Shown here: positions 1 through 7,253 of the stretch, in pieces
Layout of the letters: each line of letters opens with the position of its first letter
Numbering within the stretch: the stretch's first letter is position 1
Source: Verrucomicrobiota bacterium
Lineage (GTDB): Bacteria > Verrucomicrobiota > Verrucomicrobiia > Limisphaerales > JAFMIX01
DNA: 14,257 nucleotides
Direction: 5' to 3'
NCBI GenBank assembly: GCA_026397895.1
Contig: JAPLTZ010000127.1
Coordinates: 1 to 14,257 of the forward strand
Translations under genes and position numbers: made by a program
Notes under the pieces: model-generated
Seen by the model: the letters and a program-made list of their open reading frames with translations, nothing else
Told to the model about the DNA's origin: nothing
Databases searched by the model: none

Positions 1-432
1 CAGGCTGCGCCGTATTTTGAATTTTACGAGTTCATGGAAGACCGCCTGCTCGTGGGCGTGCCGGACTATGTTCCCGCCGCCGTGGTGGACGGCGACATGC
101 TCGTGCGCCCGACGCGCTTCGGCAGCTTCAACGAAGGCGTGCTGAATGTTTCCAAGGTGAAGACCGGGCCGGTCACACTCTCGCGGTTTTTGCCGCTGGG
201 TCAGGGCTATGCGATTCACTCCGTCACGGGAACGGCGGTCGCGCCGCGCGCTTGGGAGGAAGCGGGCTGGCTGCCGCCCGCGCCGCAATTGCCCAGCCTG
301 GAGATCATCCTCGACACGCCGGTGGCGGATTTTGCCGAGAAGGTCGCCTGTCAGCATTACATCCTCTCGTATGGCAACACGACCGAGCAACTGAAGGCGT
401 TTTGCAAACTGAACCAGTTCGCGTTCATCTGA
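1..432 (+). CDS. L-fucose/L-arabinose isomerase-like protein, C-terminal part
   Basis: The reading frame is open from the first base of the window, so the gene begins upstream; 143 residues remain, ending at TGA 430-432. The visible part resembles the C-terminal domain of L-fucose/L-arabinose-type ketol isomerases, which interconvert an aldose and its ketose in the cytoplasm with a divalent metal. Supporting segments are a glycine-rich stretch (FGSFNEGVLNV), a beta-rich middle (TLSRFLPLGQGYAIHSVTG), and a terminal VACQHYILSYGNTTEQL helix, like the closing QHY..YGd...L..fc segment I associate with this family. There is no signal peptide or membrane segment in the part seen. It lies 19 nt upstream of a rhamnosidase, which fits deoxysugar catabolism. 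The catalytic N-terminal and central domains are outside the window, so the exact substrate (fucose, arabinose or other) cannot be told. The family call is by eye and moderate. Confidence 0.55.
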   Translation, partial: QAAPYFEFYEFMEDRLLVGVPDYVPAAVVDGDMLVRPTRFGSFNEGVLNVSKVKTGPVTLSRFLPLGQGYAIHSVTGTAVAPRAWEEAGWLPPAPQLPSLEIILDTPVADFAEKVACQHYILSYGNTTEQLKAFCKLNQFAFI

Positions 433-451
433 AATCGCAAGGCGCATCCCG

Positions 452-2134
452 GTGAATAAAATCCGCTCAATATATTTTGCTTTTGCCGCGACGATGCTTT
501 TTTCGTCCGGCTTGGCGGCAGCGGAATTGCAACCGGCGCGGCTGCGTTGCGAATACGCAAACAACCCGCTGGGCATCGAAGCCAAACAACCGTGGCTGAG
601 TTGGGAGTTTTCGGCAGCGCCCGCCGGGTCGCGCGGACTGCGGCAGACGGCGTATCAGGTGCTTGTGGCATCGAGCGAGGCGCTGCTGGCGGAGGGCAGG
701 GCGGATTTGTGGGACAGCGGCAAGGTGGCGTCCGATGCGACGATTGGCATCGAGTATGCCGGGCGCAAGCTGCGCAGCAACGAGCGGTGTTTTTGGACGG
801 TGCGCACATGGGATCAGGACGGCAAAGTTTCGGATTGGAGCAAGCCGGCCCGCTGGACGATGGGCTTGCTGGATGCGTCCGACCCGCCTTCGCCCGGAGG
901 CTTCGGCGCGGCAGGCTGGCAGGCGAAATGGATTGGCGTGCCGACGAACGCGGCGCAGGCGAGCCGGTTTTTCCGCGATTGGAAACGCAAGATGCCCGCT
1001 CCTGCCGATCCCGCGCCGATGCGCGTGCCCGCCGGGCCGGAAGTGCAGGCCTGGATCGCGGCGACGAAGGTTAATTCGACGTATCAAATGCCCAAGCAGT
1101 TTGACGGCGTGAAGTATTCGCAGGAACGGCTGGAGGAATTGCAGCCCGCGCCGCTGTTGCGCCGCGAGTTCGCGGTCGCCGCGCCGGTGAAGCGGGCGGT
1201 GGTCTATCTCTGCGGTTTGGGTTGCTACCAACTGCGCGTGAACGGCAGGAGCGTGGATGAGCGGGTGCTTGATCCGGCCCAGACCGATTACGATGTCCGC
1301 GCTTTTTATACCACGTTTGATGTGACGGAATTGCTGCGCGCCGGCAAGAACGCCATCGGCGTGGTCTTGGGCGACGGCTGGTTTCGCCAGACGCTGACTT
1401 TTACCCATTTGAAGCAACCGGCCGCTTTCGGCCGGCCCGGATTGCTGCTGCAAATGGAAATCGAATATGCGGATGGCCGGGTGGAGCGCGTGGTCAGCGA
1501 TGGCAGTTGGAAATGTTCGATCGAAGGGCCGGTGGTGAAGAACGCGGTTTATGCGGGTGAACTTTACGATGCGCGCCGCGAAATGCCGGGCTGGGATGCG
1601 CCGAACTTCGATGAAAAAAACTGGGCCGCCGTCGAAGTCATTCCGCCGCTCACGCCACGGGTGCAATCGCAGATGATTGCGCCGATCCGCGTGGTGGAAA
1701 CGGTGAAGCCGGTGGCGCTCACCAATCCCAAGCCCGGCGTGTGGGTTTTCGACATGGGGGCGCAGTTGACCGGCCACGCGCGGCTGCACACGGCTGCTCC
1801 AGCCGGAACGGCCATCACTCTCAAGTTCGCTGAAACCCTGAATCGCGAGGGCCTCGCGCATCAGCCCGAATCATTGAACATGGGCGCGCGCGCCGTGGAC
1901 ATGTATGTCTGTCGCGGCGGCGAAGCGACGTGGGAGACGCAGTTCACCTATCATTCGTTTCGTTATGTGCAGGTGGAAGGTTTGGCCGGCAAGCCCGCGT
2001 TGGACCTGTTGGAAGGGCGTTTTGTGACGCAGCGGCTTTTGTGCGCACGGGCATGCAGAACGCCCAGCACAAGTGGACCGATTGCCCCTCGCGCGAAAAA
2101 CGCGGCTGGGTGGGCTATCCGCTGCACATGGTGA
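452..2134 (+). CDS. GH78 alpha-L-rhamnosidase, N-terminal part (frame broken)
   Basis: This segment encodes the front of a secreted family 78 alpha-L-rhamnosidase, which releases terminal alpha-L-rhamnose from glycans. It starts at GTG 452 with a signal peptide (basic NKIR, hydrophobic FAFAATMLFSSGL, cleavage near AAA). It continues with the family's N-terminal beta-sandwich (LRCEYANNPLGIE, QTAYQVLVAS, WDSGKV, FWTVRTWD), then a proline-rich insert around residues 165-230. The rhamnosidase N domain follows (YQLRVNGRSVDERVLDPAQT, VLGDGWFRQTL) and the strand module just before the catalytic barrel (VWVFDMGAQLTGHARL, FAETLNREG, FTYHSFRYVQVEGL). True homology ends near residue 525 (about position 2025, EGRFVT). 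The remaining 35 residues to the stop at 2134 are out-of-frame read-through. The barrel continues in another frame at 2041-3432. Either a natural lesion or an assembly error is possible. Confidence 0.85.
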   Translation: MNKIRSIYFAFAATMLFSSGLAAAELQPARLRCEYANNPLGIEAKQPWLSWEFSAAPAGSRGLRQTAYQVLVASSEALLAEGRADLWDSGKVASDATIGIEYAGRKLRSNERCFWTVRTWDQDGKVSDWSKPARWTMGLLDASDPPSPGGFGAAGWQAKWIGVPTNAAQASRFFRDWKRKMPAPADPAPMRVPAGPEVQAWIAATKVNSTYQMPKQFDGVKYSQERLEELQPAPLLRREFAVAAPVKRAVVYLCGLGCYQLRVNGRSVDERVLDPAQTDYDVRAFYTTFDVTELLRAGKNAIGVVLGDGWFRQTLTFTHLKQPAAFGRPGLLLQMEIEYADGRVERVVSDGSWKCSIEGPVVKNAVYAGELYDARREMPGWDAPNFDEKNWAAVEVIPPLTPRVQSQMIAPIRVVETVKPVALTNPKPGVWVFDMGAQLTGHARLHTAAPAGTAITLKFAETLNREGLAHQPESLNMGARAVDMYVCRGGEATWETQFTYHSFRYVQVEGLAGKPALDLLEGRFVTQRLLCARACRTPSTSGPIAPRAKNAAGWAIRCTW

Positions 2135-3432
2135 TGGCGTATAATTTCGATGCCTACCCGTTTTTGGGAAAGATCGTGGAAGAGATGGGCGTCAAAACAT
2201 TCACCCTGAAAGTGAAGGACAAGTTTTATTCGCAAGTTTGCCGCACCATCATTCCAACTGCCGACAGCACCGCCCACGCCACGGGTATCCATGGCGTTCT
2301 GCTGCCTTGGGATTTGTATCTGGAATATGGCGACCGCCGTCTCCTGGAAAAAGTTTATCCCGTGATGCGCGGCACATTCCTTTGGAATGTGGCCGGTCTG
2401 ACGCCGGATGGCGTGAGTGATTGTTGGATTGGTGACTGGCACGACGCGCTGCCGGGATACGAGGAGAAATATATTCAGCTTCGGAAAGAGGCGGCCAAGC
2501 GGACGGGCAAGACCGGCGGCGGCGGACAGTCAGTCAACTCTGATCCCGGACCGACGATCACGGCCCGCTTATACCAAGCCGCCCAGTATATGATCGCGAC
2601 CGCGCGAACCCTGAACAAACCGGAAGCTGAGATCAGGGAATACGAACAGATTGCCAACCACATCAAGGAAGGCTTCGTCAAAATTTTCTACAAGTCCGAT
2701 GAACTGGCCTACGGCAGCCAGACCTCCGATGCGTATGCGTTGTGCCTGGATTTGCTGCCGCCGGGCAAGAAGGAACAAGTCGTGGCCAGCGTGGTGAAGG
2801 ATGTGATGGTGACGCGGCAGGGGCATTTCTCCACGGGCGAGTTTGGCACAGACCGGTTGTTGGAGGCGCTGACCCTGAATAATCAGGACGAGGCGGCTTA
2901 CACGCTGATGACGCGGGAAGATTTTCCCAGCTTCGGCCTGATGATGGCGCTGGGTTCGACCACGACGTGGGAGACGTGGGGCGAGGCCATTCTCTCCAAG
3001 TCGGAGTCAGGCAAACCTGAACTTGTGGCGGCGACCCGGCCGGTGAGCCACGCGCAGTTCGTCGCGGCGGATGGATGGTTTCTCAAAAGCATCGCTGGCA
3101 TTCGCCAAGACGACCGCAGTGTCGGATTCAAAAACATTATTTTGCGCCCGCATCAATTCCGTCAGCTTGACTGGGCCAAGGCGGATTTCCACTCGGTGCG
3201 TGGCGTAATCACGAGCGACTGGAAACGGCAGGGCGAGCGGTTTTCGTGGAGGGTGGTCGTGCCGCCGAACACGACGGCGACGGCGTTTGTGCCGACGAAG
3301 GATGCCAGGACAATTTCGGAAAGCGGCCAGCCGGCGGTGCAGGCGCAGGGCGTGAAGTTTTTACGGACGGAATCCGGCGCGGCGGTCTTTGAGCTCCAAT
3401 CCGGCGGGTATGAATTCCAATCAGAACTGTGA
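2041..3432 (+). CDS. GH78 alpha-L-rhamnosidase, catalytic and C-terminal part (frame broken)
   Basis: This is the (alpha/alpha)6 catalytic barrel and C-terminal beta domain belonging with the upstream GH78 fragment, read one frame over. The start given is a nominal GTG; ATG 2053 is another option, and neither has a convincing ribosome site. Visible landmarks are TDCPSREKRGWVGYP (2077-2121), containing the Asp and presumed acid Glu (GAA 2095-2097), then FNFD-like YNFDAYPF, DGVSDCWIGDWHD, GHFSTGEFGTDRLLEAL, GSTTTWETWGEA, and the C-terminal GFKNIILRP strand. Two positions differ from the usual pattern: Tyr (TAT 2116-2118) where GWxGD has Asp, and DGW (3070-3078) where the family has GEW with the presumed general-base Glu. 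About 20 residues normally preceding TDCP (the GxFxCSNxxLN stretch) seem to be missing. The stop at 3430-3432 lies 7 nt before the sulfatase. Catalytic competence is uncertain. Confidence 0.82.
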   Translation: MRTGMQNAQHKWTDCPSREKRGWVGYPLHMVMAYNFDAYPFLGKIVEEMGVKTFTLKVKDKFYSQVCRTIIPTADSTAHATGIHGVLLPWDLYLEYGDRRLLEKVYPVMRGTFLWNVAGLTPDGVSDCWIGDWHDALPGYEEKYIQLRKEAAKRTGKTGGGGQSVNSDPGPTITARLYQAAQYMIATARTLNKPEAEIREYEQIANHIKEGFVKIFYKSDELAYGSQTSDAYALCLDLLPPGKKEQVVASVVKDVMVTRQGHFSTGEFGTDRLLEALTLNNQDEAAYTLMTREDFPSFGLMMALGSTTTWETWGEAILSKSESGKPELVAATRPVSHAQFVAADGWFLKSIAGIRQDDRSVGFKNIILRPHQFRQLDWAKADFHSVRGVITSDWKRQGERFSWRVVVPPNTTATAFVPTKDARTISESGQPAVQAQGVKFLRTESGAAVFELQSGGYEFQSEL

Positions 3433-3439
3433 CGCTGAT

Positions 3440-4978
3440 ATGAAACGAAAAATCCAACATCTCGGACTGGCACTGTTTGGCGCGGTCACGCTGGCGACGG
3501 TGGGATTTTCATCGGCGCAAGCGGCGGAGTCGGCGGCGCAGCAGAAATTGCCCAACATCGTTTACATCATGGCCGACGACCTCGGCTACAACGACCTCTC
3601 CTGCCAGGGTGCGACCAAGGTCACTACGCCCGGCATTGACCGGCTGGCGAAAGAGGGGATGCGGTTCACCGATGCACACACGCCGGCGGCCTTGTGTTCG
3701 CCCTCCCGCTATGGCGTGTTGACGGGTCGTTATCCGTGGCGGCGGAGCAGTCCGAACACCTGGGGATCTCCCGGCGCGGCGCTCCTGATCGAACCGGGCC
3801 GGATGACGACGGCTTCGCTGCTCAAGCAGGCGGGCTACACCACCGGCGTCGTGGGCAAATGGCATCTGGGTTTCGGCACGAAAGAAAAGCCCGTGGACTG
3901 GAACGGCGAACTCAAGCCCGGCCCGCTGGAGGTGGGCTTCGATTATTTCTTCGGCGACATTGCGAACCGCCACGGCTGCTATGTGGAGAATCATCGCATC
4001 GTCGGCCTCACGCCCGATGACCCGGTTAAATTCAACGGCGGCAGACACACCGGCGGCAAGGCGGCGTTCACCATGAAGAACGAGGACAACGCCGAAGTGC
4101 TGCACAATAAAGCCGTCGCCTTTATCGAAAAAAACAAGGACCGGCCATTCTATCTCCACTATGTGCCGAACAACGTCCACACCCCGCTGACGCCGAACCA
4201 GCGGTTTCAAGGCACAAGCCAGTGCGGCGTGTATGGCGACTTCGTCAAGGAACTCGACTGGTCGGTGGGCGAAATTCTGGCGACGCTCGACCGGCTGGGG
4301 CTGGCGGAGAACACGCTGGTCATTTTCACCAGCGACAACGGCGGTGTGTATGAGGCGAAGGCGTTCGCAGCGGGACATCGCTGCTGTGCGCCGTTGAACG
4401 GCCAAAAGGCCGACATTTGGGACGGTGGCAGCCGTGTGCCTTTCCTGGCCCGCTGGCCGGGACACATTCCCACGAACGCGACGTCAGCGCAGGTGCTGTG
4501 CATCGTGGACATGCTGGCCACTTTCGCCGCTGTGACCGGCCAGACGTTGCCGCCGGATGCCGGGCCGGACAGTTTTAATCAGTTGCCGGCGATGTTGGGC
4601 CAGACGCTTGCCGCGCCAACCCGTCCGAATCTGATTGTGCAATCGGGCAAGGACACGGTTTCAAACAAGAAACCGGACAAGAAGGTGGAAATTTGGGCGG
4701 TGCGCGAGGGCAAATGGAAACTGGTTCTGGGCCAAGGGCCGGGTTATTCGACCATGCCCGGCCGGGGGATACAGTTGCGGTTCGACGAGGTGGGAATGAC
4801 CAACAGCGATCACACTGCCGCCGGAAAACTCAAGCCCGGCGCGCCACCGCTCCAACTCTACGATCTGGACGCCGACCTCGGCGAGACGCAGAACTTGTAT
4901 CTCGACCATCACGACGTCGTCGCGCGGCTTAAGAAGTTGTATAAGGAATTGGTGAAAAATGGCCGCAGCCGGCCCTGA
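3440..4978 (+). CDS. Secreted arylsulfatase (type I, formylglycine-dependent)
   Basis: This gene encodes a 512-residue type I sulfatase that hydrolyses sulfate esters, probably from a carbohydrate, outside the cytoplasm. The N-terminus is a signal peptide (MKRK, hydrophobic LGLALFGAVTLATVGFS, cleavage near AQA|AE). Metal ligands Asp46-Asp47 (IMADDLGYND), the formylglycine precursor Cys86 in CSPSRYGVLTGR, Lys140/His142 (VGKWHLG), His247 (VPNNVHTPL), Asp299-Asn300 (FTSDNGG) and Lys323 all sit in family order, so the active site looks complete. Length is normal for the family. ATG 3440 is preferred to in-frame ATG 3410 because it puts the signal peptide at the very N-terminus and avoids overlap with the rhamnosidase, which ends 7 nt earlier; the two are probably cotranscribed. 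Cys86 must be oxidised by a formylglycine-generating enzyme, not encoded here. The neighbours suggest a sulfated rhamnose- or fucose-containing glycan, but substrate cannot be read from the sequence. Confidence 0.93.
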   Translation: MKRKIQHLGLALFGAVTLATVGFSSAQAAESAAQQKLPNIVYIMADDLGYNDLSCQGATKVTTPGIDRLAKEGMRFTDAHTPAALCSPSRYGVLTGRYPWRRSSPNTWGSPGAALLIEPGRMTTASLLKQAGYTTGVVGKWHLGFGTKEKPVDWNGELKPGPLEVGFDYFFGDIANRHGCYVENHRIVGLTPDDPVKFNGGRHTGGKAAFTMKNEDNAEVLHNKAVAFIEKNKDRPFYLHYVPNNVHTPLTPNQRFQGTSQCGVYGDFVKELDWSVGEILATLDRLGLAENTLVIFTSDNGGVYEAKAFAAGHRCCAPLNGQKADIWDGGSRVPFLARWPGHIPTNATSAQVLCIVDMLATFAAVTGQTLPPDAGPDSFNQLPAMLGQTLAAPTRPNLIVQSGKDTVSNKKPDKKVEIWAVREGKWKLVLGQGPGYSTMPGRGIQLRFDEVGMTNSDHTAAGKLKPGAPPLQLYDLDADLGETQNLYLDHHDVVARLKKLYKELVKNGRSRP

Positions 4979-5010
4979 ACCCCGACAGACCCCGAAAACA
5001 TTTAACAATT

Positions 5011-5169
5011 ATGAAAACACAAATCGCATCGCCCGCTTGGGCCAAAGTTGATCTGACCAAAGTTCCGGCCATGAAAGTTCCTGCGCCCGGTCCGAAATCC
5101 AAAGCCGTCCACGCGCGCTGCACGAAATACTTCAAGGGCTTGAGCGGTCAGGTGAAGCTGTCCAGGTGA
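5011..5169 (+). CDS. N-terminal piece of class III aminotransferase (52 codons, frame broken)
   Basis: A short reading frame starts at ATG 5011 and stops at TGA 5167-5169. Its product (MKTQIASPAW, PAMKVPAPGPKSK, CTKYFKGLSGQVKL) looks like the N-terminal extension of GabT-type class III aminotransferases, including the conserved PGPKS turn, and the rest of that protein continues immediately in another frame. Removing the 14 nt at 5149-5162 would fuse the two frames into one protein reading GLSGQVKLFPVAFESG. The stop overlaps a possible GTG start of the downstream frame as GTGA (5166-5169), so coupled re-initiation giving two polypeptides is possible. It begins 32 nt after the sulfatase stop. 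It is most simply the 5' end of a frameshifted gene; an independent peptide is unlikely. Confidence 0.72.
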   Translation: MKTQIASPAWAKVDLTKVPAMKVPAPGPKSKAVHARCTKYFKGLSGQVKLSR

Positions 5170-5176
5170 AATTATT
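5149..5176 (+). repeat. 14-nt imperfect tandem duplication that breaks the aminotransferase frame
   Basis: Two adjacent 14-nt units are CAGGTGAAGCTGTC (5149-5162) and CAGGTGAAATTATT (5163-5176). They share the first eight bases, and all four differences are transitions. Both encode Gln-Val-Lys-Leu, followed by the first bases of Ser in copy one and Phe in copy two, but with different codons (AAG CTG versus AAA TTA). The 14-nt extra length is exactly what is needed to explain the frame change between the 5011 and 5166 frames. Because the copies differ at synonymous positions, simple recent slippage is not a full explanation; joining of two diverged alleles is an alternative. Confidence 0.8.
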
Positions 5177-6404
5177 CCCGGTGGCCTTCGAGTCCGGCCA
5201 CGGCTGCACGATGACCGACGTGGACGGCAATGTTTACATTGATTTCTCCTCGGGCATTTACGTGACCACGCTGGGCCACTGCCATCCGAAGGTGACCGAA
5301 CAGGTGCAGAAGTATGCGGGCCAGTTGATGAACTGCCATGACTTCACCACCGAGATCAAAACGCGGCTGATGGAAAAGATGGCCGCCACGTTGCCCGGCG
5401 ACCTCAACGGCTTCCAGCTTTACGATTGCGGCACGGCGGCGGTCGAGGCGGGGCTGCGTGTCTGCCGCGCGGCGACGGGCAAGCACGAGCTGATTTCGTG
5501 CTTCAATGATTTCCACGGCAAGACGCTGGGCGCGGTTTCGCTGGCGGAATATTCCGCCCAGGTGAACGGCCCCAGCCGCGTGCCCGGCAGCCACATGGTG
5601 CCACGGCCCAATCCGTATCGCCCGCACTGGACGAAGGCGGACGGCACGATTGACACGGACGCCTACATCGCGTTCTACGAGGAATATCTGGCGCGCGGCA
5701 CGGCGCGGATGGTGGCGGCGTTCGTGCTGGAGCCGATTCAGGGCTGGGGCGGGTCGGTGATGCCACCAGATGATTTTCTCCCGAAGCTGCGCGCGTTGTG
5801 TGATCGCCACAAGATGCTGCTGATGGCGGATGAAGTCCTCACCAGCATGGGCCGCACCGGCAAGTGGCTGGCGTGCGAACACTGGAACACGCTGCCCGAC
5901 GTGGTGACGCTGGGCAAAGGTTTCGGCAACGGCTTCCCCGTGACGGCGGTCTGTGTGCGCGAGCCTTACAAGGAAAGCATCGAGAAAATTTCTGCGTCTT
6001 CGAGCTACGGCGGCAACCCCATGGCCTGCGCCGCCGCGCTCGCGTGCTTCGAGGTCATCGAGGAGGAAAACCTGCTCGCGCGCGCCACGCACTTGGAACA
6101 GATCGCGTTGAAATACATGCGCGGCATGATGGAACGCCATCCCATCGTCGGCGACGTGCGCGCGAAGGGCTGCCTGATGGGCGTCGAACTCGTCAAAGAC
6201 CGCAAGGCGAAGACGCCGTTCGACGACGCTGGCAAGCTGGTTTACCAAAAAGCCTTCGCGAAAGGGCTGGCGTGGATTCCGGCGGGACATATCCTGCGGA
6301 TGAGCCCGCCGATCGTCATGGACGACGATACGCTGATCAAGGGTTTGGGGATCATCGAGGAATCCATCGGCGAGACGGAAAAGGAGCTTGGTTATTCCAA
6401 GTAA
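5166..6404 (+). CDS. Class III PLP-dependent aminotransferase (GabT-like), main part
   Basis: This encodes most of a fold-type I, class III aminotransferase, which moves an amino group from an omega-amine or amino acid to a 2-oxo acid in the cytoplasm. Numbered from GTG 5166, landmarks are DVDGNVYIDFSSGI (18-31), GHCHPKV (37-43), a phosphate-binding CGTAAVEAG (88-96), EPIQGWGG (189-196), the PLP-nitrogen Asp222 in MADEVLTSMGRTGKW, and Schiff-base Lys251 in TLGKGFGNGFPV. The C-terminal domain is complete (GVELVKDRK; RMSPPIV). Alanine replaces the commoner glutamate in the GTEAVE motif. About 50 N-terminal residues are encoded out of frame at 5011-5169, so the functional protein is broken unless re-initiation at GTGA works. 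It lies 18 nt before an aldolase gene, suggesting linked metabolism. 4-Aminobutyrate is only one possible substrate. Confidence 0.88.
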   Translation: MKLFPVAFESGHGCTMTDVDGNVYIDFSSGIYVTTLGHCHPKVTEQVQKYAGQLMNCHDFTTEIKTRLMEKMAATLPGDLNGFQLYDCGTAAVEAGLRVCRAATGKHELISCFNDFHGKTLGAVSLAEYSAQVNGPSRVPGSHMVPRPNPYRPHWTKADGTIDTDAYIAFYEEYLARGTARMVAAFVLEPIQGWGGSVMPPDDFLPKLRALCDRHKMLLMADEVLTSMGRTGKWLACEHWNTLPDVVTLGKGFGNGFPVTAVCVREPYKESIEKISASSSYGGNPMACAAALACFEVIEEENLLARATHLEQIALKYMRGMMERHPIVGDVRAKGCLMGVELVKDRKAKTPFDDAGKLVYQKAFAKGLAWIPAGHILRMSPPIVMDDDTLIKGLGIIEESIGETEKELGYSK

Positions 6405-6422
6405 GGAAACCAACATCACGCC

Positions 6423-7253
6423 ATGAAAAGTTTCCGGCTCAAAAAATTGTTCAACGCGAAATCCGGCCGCTGCTTCGACGTGGCGGTGGATCACGGCTTC
6501 TTCAACCAGCCGGGCTTCCTGAACGGCATCGAGAACATGTCGAAGGTGGTGGCGACGCTGGTGGACGCGGCGCCCGACGCCATCCAGCTCACGCTGGGCA
6601 TGGCGCGGCATCTGCAGGAGATTCCCGGCCGGCACAAGCCCTCGCTCGTGCTGCGCACCGACGTGGCGAACATCTACGGCAAGACCCTGCCGGAGAACCG
6701 CTGCTTCAGCCTGATGATCGAGGACACCATGCTGCAGGCCGTGCGCTACGACGCGACCTGCGTGTGCGTGAATCTTTTCCAGATTCCCGGCGCGCCCGAA
6801 GTCCACGCCGAGTGCGTGGAGAACATTTTGCGGCTCAAACCCCAGTCTGATTATTACGGCATGCCGATGATGGTCGAGCCGCTGGTTTTTCAGGAGGATC
6901 GCTCCGGCGGCGGCTACATGGTGAACGGGGACGAGACCGCCATCACGCATCTGGTGCGGCAGGCGGTGGAGCTGGGCGCGGACATCATCAAGGCCGACCC
7001 CACGGACGACGTGCATGTTTACCACAAGATCGCCGAGGCGGCCTCCGGCATCCCGGTGCTCGTGCGCGGCGGCGGCCGGGTGAGCGACGAGGTGATCCTC
7101 AAGCGCACCAAGGTGCTGCTGGAGCAGGGCGCGGCGGGCATCGTCTATGGCCGCAATATCATCCAACATCCGAACCCCAAAGGCATCACGCGGGCATTGA
7201 TGGCGATGGTGCATGATGGCGCGAGCGCAGAGGCGGCGCGGGCGATGATTTGA
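6423..7253 (+). CDS. Class I aldolase, DhnA/DeoC/LacD family
   Basis: A complete 276-residue TIM-barrel class I aldolase. Enzymes of this family form a Schiff base between lysine and a ketose or 2-oxo substrate and make or break a C-C bond in the cytoplasm; relatives include DhnA-type fructose-bisphosphate aldolase, LsrF and the archaeal 2-amino-3,7-dideoxy-heptulosonate synthase. Visible features are FDVAVDHG with Asp23-His24 (barrel strand 1), LVLRTD (strand 3), CVCVNLF (strand 4), MPMMVEPLVF (strand 5), the catalytic Lys190 in ADIIKADPTDD, and a phosphate-binding end made of VLVRGGGR (213-219) and AAGIVYGRNI (237-246). The glycines of the last two loops suggest a phosphorylated substrate. 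ATG 6423 follows the aminotransferase by 18 nt. The TGA stop overlaps a TTG that may start the M20 gene. The true substrate cannot be assigned. Confidence 0.87.
   Translation: MKSFRLKKLFNAKSGRCFDVAVDHGFFNQPGFLNGIENMSKVVATLVDAAPDAIQLTLGMARHLQEIPGRHKPSLVLRTDVANIYGKTLPENRCFSLMIEDTMLQAVRYDATCVCVNLFQIPGAPEVHAECVENILRLKPQSDYYGMPMMVEPLVFQEDRSGGGYMVNGDETAITHLVRQAVELGADIIKADPTDDVHVYHKIAEAASGIPVLVRGGGRVSDEVILKRTKVLLEQGAAGIVYGRNIIQHPNPKGITRALMAMVHDGASAEAARAMI

Noticed and set aside
467..1861. A 464-codon minus-strand frame
   Set aside because: Shadow of the GH78 N-terminal region, with no domain and a basic low-complexity product.
3410..3439. Sulfatase start at in-frame ATG 3410
   Set aside because: It would put ten polar residues before an otherwise standard signal peptide and overlap the rhamnosidase end; ATG 3440 fits better.
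5172..7214. A 680-codon open frame on the minus strand
   Set aside because: It lies antisense to the aminotransferase and aldolase, which have clear families and catalytic residues; its product is His/Arg-rich low-complexity sequence expected from the reverse strand of GC-rich genes.
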